From Pseudochrobactrum sp. sp1633 (GTDB lineage: Bacteria > Pseudomonadota > Alphaproteobacteria > Rhizobiales > Rhizobiaceae): a DNA stretch of 64,000 nucleotides. The stretch is from NCBI RefSeq assembly GCF_030376605.1, contig NZ_JARRAE010000014.1, forward strand, positions 1 through 64,000, read 5' to 3'. Below the pieces are notes generated by a model. The model was not told the origin of the DNA. It did no database searches and worked only from the letters and a program-made list of their open reading frames with translations. This document shows positions 10,081 through 18,613 of this stretch, piece by piece (position 1 is the first letter of the stretch; every line of letters begins with the position of its first letter). Position numbers and translations under genes: made by a program.

Positions 10081-10946
10081 GCACTTCCTCCAAGTTTGAC
10101 GTCGGCAGATAATGCATCTGCCGGAATGCGGGCGGAGGTGCTCATCAAGAAGTCACACCGACCCGCGCGTTTTCATTCAAACATTCAAAGCACAGGATGG
10201 CCTGCGCTCTGTGGTGCCATTTGCTCTTCTGTTCAGACACTGATTGCAGCCACCCCTCTCCGGCAGCTTCATTTCAGTCTCCCCGCAAAAAGGTATAGCA
10301 ACCTATCACGAGACAGGATGACAGTATGCACTATCCGAGTGAAAACCGGCATCTTTGTGAAACCATTGAAGACAAGTCTGGCACCTTCAGGCAGTAGCCT
10401 AATAAATTTTGACGTTTGCGTAAACGTCAAAATTCAATTTCAAAAATTTTTAATTCTGCTCTTCATTCACTTTCATGTCAGTGAAGAACAGAATTCCAAT
10501 AATCGAAGTCGATTTCATACATATTACAGGCTGGCGGCTTTGATTCACAAAACACACAAAACAGTGAAATTTGAGCTGTGATTCCGCAAAATCAGGCTTT
10601 TCGCCTGATCCTCGCTCCTTTTTTCAACAGAAATGCGTTATTTTGGACAAGAAAGCGGGACATTTCTGCAACACCGCATAGGGCAAAACATACCGGCAAT
10701 AAATTAAAACGCGCGATAATTTTTTATCAAAAAGCAATATTACTTAATTCTAAAGTAATTTAATAAACTGATTTTCAATAGATAATTCATTCAGAAAAAA
10801 TATTTCTTATCCGGAACGACGGAAAATAAGAAATTTCAACGGCTTGGCAAAATAACGTTAGTAAATCCTAAACCGTATTTTTAATCTTTCTATTAATTTT
10901 CTTCACGCTATTGTCGGTTCAAATTATTAACGAACGGACTTTTGAT
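10081..10946. other. 866-bp intergenic region between divergent fad operon and omp gene
   Basis: No convincing gene is visible. The open frames that enter it are shadows of the fadE gene. The right two thirds are A/T-rich. The only clear structure is the palindrome at 10405-10434, which lies about 325 bases from the fadE start and 510 bases from the omp start. Promoters for both flanking genes must lie here. Confidence 0.7.
10405..10434. promoter_or_regulatory. Perfect 13-bp palindrome, candidate operator of the beta-oxidation operon
   Basis: AATTTTGACGTTT and AAACGTCAAAATT form a perfect inverted repeat around GCGT. The TTGACG/CGTCAA half-sites resemble the TTGACGTnnACG type of site that MerR- or TetR-family regulators use to control acyl-CoA degradation genes in proteobacteria. 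The identity of the regulator is inference. A related partial site lies before the nitronate monooxygenase-like gene. Confidence 0.55.
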
Positions 10947-11687
10947 ATGAAAAAAATCGTAGCCCTTCTCGCCATGACCGTATTGTCCGGTCAGGCTTTC
11001 GCCGCAGATGCTATCGTTTCTGCTCCAGAACCAGCACCGGTTGAATATTCAGCATTCAGTTGGACAGGTGGTTATATCGGTGCGCATGCCGGTTACGGCT
11101 GGGGTCGCTCACACGACGTACACAATCCAAAAGCAAACGAACAGAAAACCAAAGGCGGTTTTGGTGGTCTGCAGGCTGGTTACAACTGGCAGTTCGACAA
11201 CAATGTTGTTCTCGGTGCAGAAGCTGACGTTTCTTTCGGCTCAGTTAAGAAAAACTGGGGCGGTGCGAACGTAAACGATCCTTATTATGGCTCTGACAAA
11301 CTCAGCACCAACGGTACAGTTCGTGCGCGTCTTGGTTATGCTGTAGATCGCTTCCTGCCATACGTAACTGGTGGTTTTGCTTGGGGTCAGACAAAGTATT
11401 CTCTCGGCTGTGATACTGCTCGCGTAGGCACAACAATCGGTGGCTGCACTCGAGTTGGCGCATTTGAAGACTCGAACAAGAAGACTGTAACTGGCTGGAC
11501 CGCTGGTGCGGGTCTCGAATATGCAGTTACCGACAATTGGACTGTTAAAGGTGAATATCTGTACAAAGACTTCGGTAAAAATGGCGTTCGTTTGACAGAT
11601 ATCAACTTCCCAACTTCAGATGTGAACAACCGTAACTTTAAAACTAAAGTTAACGAAGTTCGTCTCGGTGTAAACTACAAGTTCTAA
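10947..11687 (+). CDS. Omp25/Omp31-family outer-membrane beta-barrel protein
   Basis: The 246-residue product has a cleavable signal peptide (MKKIVALLAMTVLSGQAFA, cut near residue 19-20) followed by an 8-stranded barrel of the Brucella Omp25/31 or rhizobial RopB type. The first strand reads WTGGYIGAHAGYGWG, internal strands include GGLQAGYNWQF and VRARLGYA, and the protein ends in the aromatic terminal strand VRLGVNYKF. Such proteins are abundant outer-membrane components that stabilise the envelope. Two cysteines 12 residues apart (LGC...GGC) lie in a predicted surface loop. The start is ATG 10947, because the upstream in-frame codons do not encode a signal peptide. It is monocistronic with a strong terminator. 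Confidence 0.92.
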   Translation: MKKIVALLAMTVLSGQAFAADAIVSAPEPAPVEYSAFSWTGGYIGAHAGYGWGRSHDVHNPKANEQKTKGGFGGLQAGYNWQFDNNVVLGAEADVSFGSVKKNWGGANVNDPYYGSDKLSTNGTVRARLGYAVDRFLPYVTGGFAWGQTKYSLGCDTARVGTTIGGCTRVGAFEDSNKKTVTGWTAGAGLEYAVTDNWTVKGEYLYKDFGKNGVRLTDINFPTSDVNNRNFKTKVNEVRLGVNYKF

Positions 11688-11720
11688 TCTGCTGATCGTT
11701 AACGATCACAAGCGGAACTG

Positions 11721-11750
11721 AAAGCCCTGCCTCTATGAGGCGGGGCTTTT
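11721..11750 (+). terminator. Intrinsic terminator after the Omp25/31-like gene
   Basis: The stem AAAGCCCTGCCTC / GAGGCGGGGCTTT (one wobble pair) is followed by a T-run, the classical rho-independent form. Confidence 0.92.
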
Positions 11751-12106
11751 TCATTGAGCGCGCTACATTTCTTTAAATCAGCGTCAGCTAAAAAAGCGTA
11801 ATTGTTTCAAATCACAAAGCGTGCAGCACCTTATGCCGCCACACCCATCCTGTTTCAGCAGGTCAATTACAGCCATCAAGCCCCTGAAACATATAAAGTT
11901 AATAAATATCACTGAAAATTAACCGCTTATTTACCACGTTTCGACAAAACTGTTTTCACGGCAAAGTCTGTGTTTCGTGTGATTTCTCAACATCACCAAA
12001 CAAAAGTTTTGCTTCAGCATTCCGCAAACCCGGCGGATGAAAGCAAAACGGACAATGTGGCCAGCCTCCAGAACATGGCGGCACAGTTTGAAGAGTGTAA
12101 ACGGCG
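11751..12106. other. Intergenic region upstream of the PodJ-like gene
   Basis: About 356 bases with no supportable gene. It is A/T-rich towards the middle and must contain the promoter of the large SEL1 protein gene. No operator or RNA structure was recognised. Confidence 0.6.
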
Positions 12107-15100
12107 ATGACAAACCAGCGGTCTCCTCTCGATAACCTGAACATGCGCCGTGAGCGTCGTCCGCTTGCATCGCTGGATGAACTGAACCGCACTTTGTCCG
12201 CGCTGGAAAATCATCTTCTCGACAAACAAAATCCGGATAGCTTTACCGCTCCGCAATCTGCGGCCGATGAAATTGCGGAAACGGATGCACTTGAATTTTT
12301 GCGCCATGAGCAAGCAGCACAGCATCGTGCGCCGCAAACACCGGCAGCCGCTGATAATCCTCACAAGGAAGCGCTTGCAGCCATCGCCGATGAATTGCAG
12401 CGCCTGCGTGCCCGTACTGAACTGAGACAGGCAGCGGCTATTACTGAAAAACTGCATACTACTGATGCAAACACACATAATGCTGTGCGTGTTTCAGCTG
12501 CCGAGCGTTTTATCGCCGGCACCAGCAGCTACACATCCATTCCGAGCCATACCGCAGATACCGATGGTGTTATGCGTCGCGATTTTGAAGAACTGAAGCG
12601 CACAGTGGAAACACTGGCGCGTGAAGAGTCTCTGCGTCGTATGAGCCATCGCTGGGACGCACTCGATGAGCGTTTCGATAATTTTGAACAGAAACAGTCT
12701 GAAAAACTGCATTCCAGCCAGTCTGTGTCGATTGATCCGGCACTGGATGCAATCAGCGCGCGCCTTGAAGAACTGCGCAATGCTGTTGAACATTTGCCGG
12801 ACAATCAGGGCAATGCCCTGCGTCAGCTGGATGAACGGCTTGACGAAATCAGCCGCGCTATTCTCGCAACCAGCTATCAGCGTCAGCAGCCGGAACAGGA
12901 ACGCGCTGTATTCGAAGAGCTTGACCGCCGTTTTGCCGATCTGACCAATCATCTGGATGAGCAGTATCACAGCAGCACTCAGAAAAATGCGCTGAATGAC
13001 GACCGGTTTATTCAGGCGCTTGAAAACCGCCTTGATCATATTACCCGACAGGTCACTGAACAGACTGCAGCCATTCAGGCCGTGCCTGCTGCTGCTCCGC
13101 TCGCAGATCAGCAGTTGTTGCGTAATCTTGAAAAGCAGCTTGGTTTCATCACAGAGCATTTAAGCAAGCCTGAAAGCCTGATGCCGGAACTGGCTGAGAT
13201 TAAGCCGCGTCTGGATGTGATTGAGCGCGCGATCGACATTAATCGCGACACCGTTCTCAGCGCTGCCCGCGAAGCTGCGGAAGAAGCGATCCGTCAGGTT
13301 GTCGATAAAGGCTCTGCCCGCGACACCGGCTTTGCGCGCCAGCTTGCAGATGACCTCAAAGCGCTGGAACAGCTGACCCGCGATACTGACGAACGTAACA
13401 ACCGCACCTTTAACAAGGTTCATGATACATTACTGAAAATTGCTGACCGTCTGGGGCAGATCGAAAAAGACAATCTTCAAAAGCCACCGCATGCACAGGC
13501 TGCTCGTTCTGCCGGACAGCGCGAACAGGACAATGCAAACCGCTTTACCAGCCAGTTTTCTATTCCCGAATGGGGCAATGACACTGAGCAGCCTTCAGGC
13601 AGTGCATTCGCGGAATTGCGTGGCAATACGTCCCGCGCAACGCCTTTTGCACCCGTGCCCTCACCTGCCGCTGCCGCAATTGAAGCCGCACGCGCCGCGG
13701 TAAAATCTGCCGCAAATCCGGCCGGAGACAGGGCAGGCGATCGGGTGAGTGCCGTTGCAGACACTGAAAGCACCAAAGAAACACCACGCAAATCCCTGCT
13801 CGGCGGTCTTGCACAGGCCGTGCGCCGCACAAAACCAACTGAACAAGCACCAGCAGATACGACCGGCGCATTTCAGATCGAAGATAATGATCTGCTGACA
13901 CTCGACACTGTTCAGGAAATGCATATTCCGCAAATTAAAGCGGAAGAAGAACGCACAGATCAAACACTTGCAGCAATGCCTGACCTCAACGCCATCATCC
14001 GCCGTGTTCGCGATGAGCAGCGTGATCGTGGCACAGAGCAGGTTTCCGGCAGCGGCAAATCCGATCTCATCAGCGCTGCACGCCGCGCAGTACAGGCTGC
14101 AGCGGATGAAACCGGCCGTCTGCGCGATCAAAATCTGAGTGACGGTAATCTGAACGGTGATATTACAGGCGATGAAGATCGTTTATCCGGTACAGACAAG
14201 CCAAAGCGCTCCCTGCGCAAGCCGCTTTTGCTGGCAATCGGCGCGGTTATTATTGCAGTAACCGGCATGCAGCTTGGTAACAGCTATATGGCAGCCAATG
14301 CAGACCGTACAGCACCGCAGTCACCGGATCTGGCGAGCATCCAGCCTGCACCTGCCAGCACAGAGCCGCTTATTATTGAAGATAAAAAGCCTGTCCTGCC
14401 AACGATCACCACGCTCGACACCAAAACAGATATGGCAGATCAGAACGGCTCAGCACTTCAGATCACCAGCCTGAACCATGCCCCGCTTTCAGATATGCCT
14501 GAGGCGCAGCCGCTTGGCTCACGTCCGTTCCCGACACAACCTTTATCTGCCACCCCGATGGCTGGCAGCACTCAGGCCATCATCAAGCCGGTTGTTATTA
14601 CACCGCCGGTCACATCTACGCTTGATATGCAGCCAATGCCTGCACCTGCCGACAGCAACGAACTGGCCGCTTATGTTGCACCGGAACGCATGCCAGCGGC
14701 CACAGCAATGCCGGATCAAAGCACCACTCAGAGCTTGCCGCAAAGTGTTGAAACGTCTGCACCTGTTCAGCTATCAACCGTCCCTGCTGTTGCCAAAGAA
14801 GCGGGTCCGATTGCCCTGCGCAATGCAGCTGAGGGTGGCGATGCACGGGCACTCTACGAAATCGGCATGCGCTACACCGATGGCCGCGGCGTTGCCAGCG
14901 ACTTTGCAGAAGCTGCCAAATGGTATGCGCTGTCTGCCGAGCGTGGCTTTGCACCGGCGCAGTATCGTCTTGGTAATTTTAATGAAAAAGGCCTCGGCAT
15001 GCCACGCGATGCAGCCAAGGCAACAAAGCTTTATGAACAGGCCGCCGCACAAGGTAATGCCAGCGCAATGCATAATCTTGCTGTGCTCTATGCAATGGGC

Positions 15101-15652
15101 ACCGGCGGAAGCGCTGGCGGTGAAGCCGATAATAACAATGCTGCAAAGTGGTTCTTTAAGGCCGCCGAACTGGGCGTAAAAGACAGCCAGTATAATCTCG
15201 GCATTCTGACCGCCAAAGGTCTGGGACGCACGCAAAATCTGGAAGAAAGCTATAAATGGTTTGCTCTGGCCGCTGAGGCCGGTGACACGGATGCAGCAGA
15301 AAAGCGCGATCAGGTTGCCAAATCTCTCAAGCCTGAGCAACTGGAACGCGCCATCAATCTGACAAAGCTCTGGAAGCCTAAAGATATGATTGAAGAAGCC
15401 AATTCTGCCAGTATTCCTGATGCATGGAGCGACGACAAAGCCGTCACCACCGCCTCAGTGGATATGAAAAAGGCTGTGCGCAATATTCAGCTGATCCTGC
15501 AGAAAAACGGTTATGACGCAGGCACACCGGACGGCGTGATGGGCAACAAGACCAGACAGGCTATTTCAGCTTTCCAGAAAGCCAACGGTATGAAGCCGAC
15601 AGGCGAAGTCGATCAGCCACTGGTTGAAGCCTTGCTGTCCAAAAACAGCTGA
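12107..15652 (+). CDS. PodJ-like polar localisation protein: coiled coil, TM, SEL1 repeats, peptidoglycan-binding domain
   Basis: This is an 1181-residue bitopic protein. Residues 1-700 are cytoplasmic, charged and rich in heptad-like helical segments (coiled coils), with an Ala/Pro-rich linker. One membrane segment lies at about residues 704-724 (KPLLLAIGAVIIAVTGMQLG). The periplasmic part has a Pro/Thr-rich linker, four SEL1-type repeats (about residues 905-1075, signatures ALYEIGMRYTDGRGV, AQYRLGNFNEKGLG, AMHNLAVLYAMGTG, SQYNLGILTAKGLG) and a C-terminal PG_binding_1 domain (NGYDAGTPDGVMGNKTRQAI). This order is that of PodJ, the alphaproteobacterial pole-organising protein. A polar role is inferred from architecture, not proven. 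It is monocistronic and ends at a strong hairpin. Confidence 0.85.
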   Translation: MTNQRSPLDNLNMRRERRPLASLDELNRTLSALENHLLDKQNPDSFTAPQSAADEIAETDALEFLRHEQAAQHRAPQTPAAADNPHKEALAAIADELQRLRARTELRQAAAITEKLHTTDANTHNAVRVSAAERFIAGTSSYTSIPSHTADTDGVMRRDFEELKRTVETLAREESLRRMSHRWDALDERFDNFEQKQSEKLHSSQSVSIDPALDAISARLEELRNAVEHLPDNQGNALRQLDERLDEISRAILATSYQRQQPEQERAVFEELDRRFADLTNHLDEQYHSSTQKNALNDDRFIQALENRLDHITRQVTEQTAAIQAVPAAAPLADQQLLRNLEKQLGFITEHLSKPESLMPELAEIKPRLDVIERAIDINRDTVLSAAREAAEEAIRQVVDKGSARDTGFARQLADDLKALEQLTRDTDERNNRTFNKVHDTLLKIADRLGQIEKDNLQKPPHAQAARSAGQREQDNANRFTSQFSIPEWGNDTEQPSGSAFAELRGNTSRATPFAPVPSPAAAAIEAARAAVKSAANPAGDRAGDRVSAVADTESTKETPRKSLLGGLAQAVRRTKPTEQAPADTTGAFQIEDNDLLTLDTVQEMHIPQIKAEEERTDQTLAAMPDLNAIIRRVRDEQRDRGTEQVSGSGKSDLISAARRAVQAAADETGRLRDQNLSDGNLNGDITGDEDRLSGTDKPKRSLRKPLLLAIGAVIIAVTGMQLGNSYMAANADRTAPQSPDLASIQPAPASTEPLIIEDKKPVLPTITTLDTKTDMADQNGSALQITSLNHAPLSDMPEAQPLGSRPFPTQPLSATPMAGSTQAIIKPVVITPPVTSTLDMQPMPAPADSNELAAYVAPERMPAATAMPDQSTTQSLPQSVETSAPVQLSTVPAVAKEAGPIALRNAAEGGDARALYEIGMRYTDGRGVASDFAEAAKWYALSAERGFAPAQYRLGNFNEKGLGMPRDAAKATKLYEQAAAQGNASAMHNLAVLYAMGTGGSAGGEADNNNAAKWFFKAAELGVKDSQYNLGILTAKGLGRTQNLEESYKWFALAAEAGDTDAAEKRDQVAKSLKPEQLERAINLTKLWKPKDMIEEANSASIPDAWSDDKAVTTASVDMKKAVRNIQLILQKNGYDAGTPDGVMGNKTRQAISAFQKANGMKPTGEVDQPLVEALLSKNS

Positions 15653-15677
15653 TTTGTTGAAGCGACAATCAAAAATC

Positions 15678-15714
15678 ATGCCCCTCTGCACGCATTGCAG
15701 CGGGGCATTTTTTG
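15678..15714 (+). terminator. Intrinsic terminator after the PodJ-like gene
   Basis: The stem ATGCCCCTCTGCA / TGCAGCGGGGCAT (one mismatch) is followed directly by a T-run. Confidence 0.92.
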
Positions 15715-16127
15715 TATTGCCCTCACATAAAATTGCGACCTAACTGCAACACCTGCCCGACACAATATGCCCTCGTCATAGACGCTGCTGGTTTCGCATC
15801 ATCTTATGCACAGTGATGGTTTGACTTGGCGTCGCCAAAGGCGCAGAAAATTAACAGTTTTTTGCGACGATTACTGCGTTGCATGCAAGTAGCACGCAAA
15901 AAGCGACACCAGCATAAGTAATAATCAGGTTTAACGTCGCAAATGGCGCTTAAACATATAATTCTGTCAGGTCACGGATAATAACCGCCCGCCGCCATCG
16001 AAAAGCTGCAAAGTCTGCTGATAGGCCGGGTATTATTTTCGGGAGCACTCTGCGGGGAGCTTAACTGTAAACCGGACACGGTGTTACAGGCGATCTTCCG
16101 GCAGTGTCATATAAGCGGTAATGCGAA
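15715..16127. other. Intergenic region with clustered GCGAC motifs and an imperfect inverted repeat
   Basis: No gene is visible. The sequence TTTTTGCG (15859-15866) faces CGCAAAAA (15895-15902) around the 10-bp palindrome TTGCATGCAA (15879-15888), and GCGAC or GTCGC recurs several times nearby. This may be a regulator binding region for the TauE operon. The function is unknown. Confidence 0.4.
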
Positions 16128-17048
16128 GTGGGTATTTATCTGCCAATAGCTGAAATTTCGGTCAACATGCTGGTACTTCTCGGCATGGGGGCTGCTGTCG
16201 GCTTTTTGTCCGGCCTGTTCGGCGTTGGCGGCGGATTTCTGATTACCCCGCTGCTAATTTTCTACAATATCCCGCCAGCTATTGCCGTTGCCACCGGTGC
16301 CAATCAGGTGATTGCATCTTCGGTTTCAGGTGCACTGACCCATTTCAAACGCCGGACGCTGGATTTTAAACTGGGCATATTGCTGGTGATCGGCGGTCTC
16401 GTCGGCTCTCTGGTCGGTATTTATATATTTTCGCTGTTGCGTGATCTCGGTCAGCTCGATCTGATTATTTCGTTGCTTTATGTGGTCTTTCTCGGATCAG
16501 TCGGCGGCCTGATGGCTGTTGAAAGCTGGCGCACCCTGCGCCGGAATAAAGACGGCAAAGCGCCGGATGTGCGCCGCTCAGGCCAGCATAACTGGATCCA
16601 CCGCATGCCGTTTAAAGCGCGCTTCCGCGCTTCAATGATCTATGTCAGCATCATTCCTGTTCTGATTATCGGCTTTTGTATCGGCCTGCTTTCATCTGTC
16701 ATGGGTGTCGGCGGCGGCTTTATCATGGTTCCGGCGCTGATTTATCTCCTGCGCGTACCTACCAATGTGGTTGTCGGCACCTCGCTGTTCCAGATCACTT
16801 TTGTAACCGCCTTTACAACCGTTATGCAGGCCACCAACAACCATACGGTTGATATTGTGCTGGCCTTTCTGCTGATGGTCGGCGGGGTGATCGGCGCTCA
16901 ATATGGCGCACGAGCCGGTCGCAAACTGCGCGGTGAGCAATTACGCATGTTGCTGGCACTGCTGGTGCTCGCTGTTGCCCTGCGACTGGCTTTTGGCCTG
17001 TTCATCCAGCCGGACAATCTTTTCTCCATCGGCTTTGCGGATGAGTAA
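16128..17048 (+). CDS. TauE/SafE-family sulfite exporter-like permease
   Basis: This 306-residue inner-membrane protein has about eight hydrophobic segments arranged as two homologous halves. Each half carries the family glycine motif: GLFGVGGGFLITPLL near residue 30 and SSVMGVGGGFIMVPAL near residue 190. TauE/SafE proteins export sulfite or sulfoacetate or move related organosulfur anions, but the substrate here is unknown. The start is a GTG at 16128, giving the N-terminus MGIYLPIAEISVNM expected for the family in Brucellaceae. It overlaps the next gene by eight bases, so the two are co-translated. Confidence 0.88.
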   Translation: MGIYLPIAEISVNMLVLLGMGAAVGFLSGLFGVGGGFLITPLLIFYNIPPAIAVATGANQVIASSVSGALTHFKRRTLDFKLGILLVIGGLVGSLVGIYIFSLLRDLGQLDLIISLLYVVFLGSVGGLMAVESWRTLRRNKDGKAPDVRRSGQHNWIHRMPFKARFRASMIYVSIIPVLIIGFCIGLLSSVMGVGGGFIMVPALIYLLRVPTNVVVGTSLFQITFVTAFTTVMQATNNHTVDIVLAFLLMVGGVIGAQYGARAGRKLRGEQLRMLLALLVLAVALRLAFGLFIQPDNLFSIGFADE

Positions 17049-17904
17049 GATGAAACAACTGCTCCGCAAAACTCTGTTCGCAACTGCCATGTTCACCGTC
17101 CTGATGCCTCTTCAGAGCGCGAATGCAGCTCCGAATGGCAAAGAACGCGGGCAGGAAACCGTTGCCGCAGCCAATCTGCAGGAACCACAGCAGCTGCCGG
17201 AAACCATCGAGATTGGTCTTTCAACAGAAACGATTGCCATTGCTTCGAACTTCAGCGGAACAAATCTGACGATTTTTGGTGCGCTGGACAATGCCGACCC
17301 ACTGATCCGCAGACAGGGACGCTACGATATTATCGTGGTTCTGGAAGGCCCGCAGCGCAATCTGGTTGTACGTGAGAAATCGCGTTATCTCGGCGTTTGG
17401 GTCAATGCGGACTCTGAGACTTTCCTGTCTGTACCGCTGTCCTACTCACTCGCCTCCACAAGGCCGCTGCAGGATATTACCGACGAGAAAACCTACAGAC
17501 AGCTTTCACTCGGCGTGAATTACTTTTCACTGAACCCTGAGTACGGCACACTGGCCGATCCGAATGCCATACGTTTCGGACAGGAACTGCGCAGCCTCAA
17601 GTCGCGTCAGGGGCTTTATTCACAAAAAGTCGGTTCGGTGGAATTTGTCTCACAAACTTTGTTTCGTGCGACACTGGCACTTTCAGCCAATGTGCCGGTG
17701 GGGCGGCATAAAGCCCGCGCATTGCTCTTCCGGCACGGCGTGTTTATCGGTGAAGCCAATACCCATCTCAATATTGTCAAAGCCGGTCTTGAGCAACAGA
17801 TTTTTGAAGCAGCACATCAATACAGCTTCTTATATGGTTTGTTTGCCGTTTTTCTTGCCGGTTTCACCGGTTGGCTCGGACAATTACTGTTCCGCAAAGA
17901 CTGA
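17041..17904 (+). CDS. TIGR02186-family membrane-anchored protein
   Basis: The 287-residue protein has a signal peptide (to about residue 30, SANA/AP), a long periplasmic beta-rich domain (PETIEIGLSTETIAIASNFSG, then YDIIVVLEGP), and one C-terminal membrane anchor (about residues 258-280, SFLYGLFAVFLAGFTGWLGQ) ending in a short basic cytoplasmic tail. TIGR02186 proteins are found next to TauE-like permeases in alphaproteobacteria, as here, and are presumed to be accessory to that transporter. The exact function is not known. The start may be ATG 17041, inside the end of the permease gene, or ATG 17050. Both keep the signal peptide. Confidence 0.8.
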   Translation: MSKMKQLLRKTLFATAMFTVLMPLQSANAAPNGKERGQETVAAANLQEPQQLPETIEIGLSTETIAIASNFSGTNLTIFGALDNADPLIRRQGRYDIIVVLEGPQRNLVVREKSRYLGVWVNADSETFLSVPLSYSLASTRPLQDITDEKTYRQLSLGVNYFSLNPEYGTLADPNAIRFGQELRSLKSRQGLYSQKVGSVEFVSQTLFRATLALSANVPVGRHKARALLFRHGVFIGEANTHLNIVKAGLEQQIFEAAHQYSFLYGLFAVFLAGFTGWLGQLLFRKD

Positions 17905-17905
17905 T

Positions 17906-18613
17906 TTAATCAGGCCGCAAAAACCGTTGTTGGATAGAGAATATCCGCGCTTCGCCGCGCAGATGCACATCAAAGCCTGACGCGGAAAACAACCGGCTGA
18001 AAGCCTTGTCCAGTACATTGAGTTTGCCCGTATAAGCCCCGAAGGCCGGCATAATCAGGCGGTGCCCGTCACTGACAAAACAGGAGCGGCGCACACTGCG
18101 TCCCTGCCGCACGATCTTAGCTGCCGGATGCAGATGTCCGGCAATTTCGCCAGCCCCTGCATTTGCAAGCGGCTCATGCCGGAAAACCAGTTCCCCAAGT
18201 CTGAACTCCGCCATACCGTCGCCTTCAAGACCGGACGGATGCACCGGATCATGATTACCTTCAATCCATAGCCACTGACGGTTCTGCATCATCTGCCGCA
18301 ACAATGCAGCAGCCTCATCAGACAAACGCCCTGCGCCCTGACAATCATGAAAACTGTCGCCGAGACTGATCACACAAAGCGGTTGATAATAATCAACCAG
18401 TGTTTTCAGCTGGACCAATGTTGCCAACGTATCATAAGGCGGCAGCATCATACCGCGCTTTGCAAAGAATGAGCCTTTTTCCAGATGCAGATCAGAGACA
18501 ACCAGTGTCCGGTATGACGGCAGATATAATGCTCCGCGCGGATCAAGATGGCAGAGCATGTCATTAACGAGAATGTCTGTGCCGCCCTGATGGGTTTGCC
18601 TTGTATGTTCCAT
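17906..18613 (-). CDS. pdeM: Ligase-associated DNA damage response phosphoesterase PdeM
   Basis: The 235-residue calcineurin-fold metallophosphoesterase has all metal-binding blocks: VVSDLHLEKG, GDSFHD, EGNHDP and AGHLHP. Related enzymes (MPE of the Pseudomonas putida Lhr-Lig cluster) are manganese-dependent DNA nucleases or phosphodiesterases. The gene follows the Lhr-type helicase with a one-base TGATG overlap, so the two are translationally coupled. The ATG at 18613 is preferred over an in-frame GTG one codon upstream. Confidence 0.88.
   Translation of the reverse strand: MEHTRQTHQGGTDILVNDMLCHLDPRGALYLPSYRTLVVSDLHLEKGSFFAKRGMMLPPYDTLATLVQLKTLVDYYQPLCVISLGDSFHDCQGAGRLSDEAAALLRQMMQNRQWLWIEGNHDPVHPSGLEGDGMAEFRLGELVFRHEPLANAGAGEIAGHLHPAAKIVRQGRSVRRSCFVSDGHRLIMPAFGAYTGKLNVLDKAFSRLFSASGFDVHLRGEARIFSIQQRFLRPD

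Noticed and set aside
9574-10581. 335-codon plus-strand frame running from the fadE gene into the intergenic region
   Set aside because: The first half is antisense to fadE, the second half has no recognisable protein pattern, and there is no plausible ribosome-binding site.
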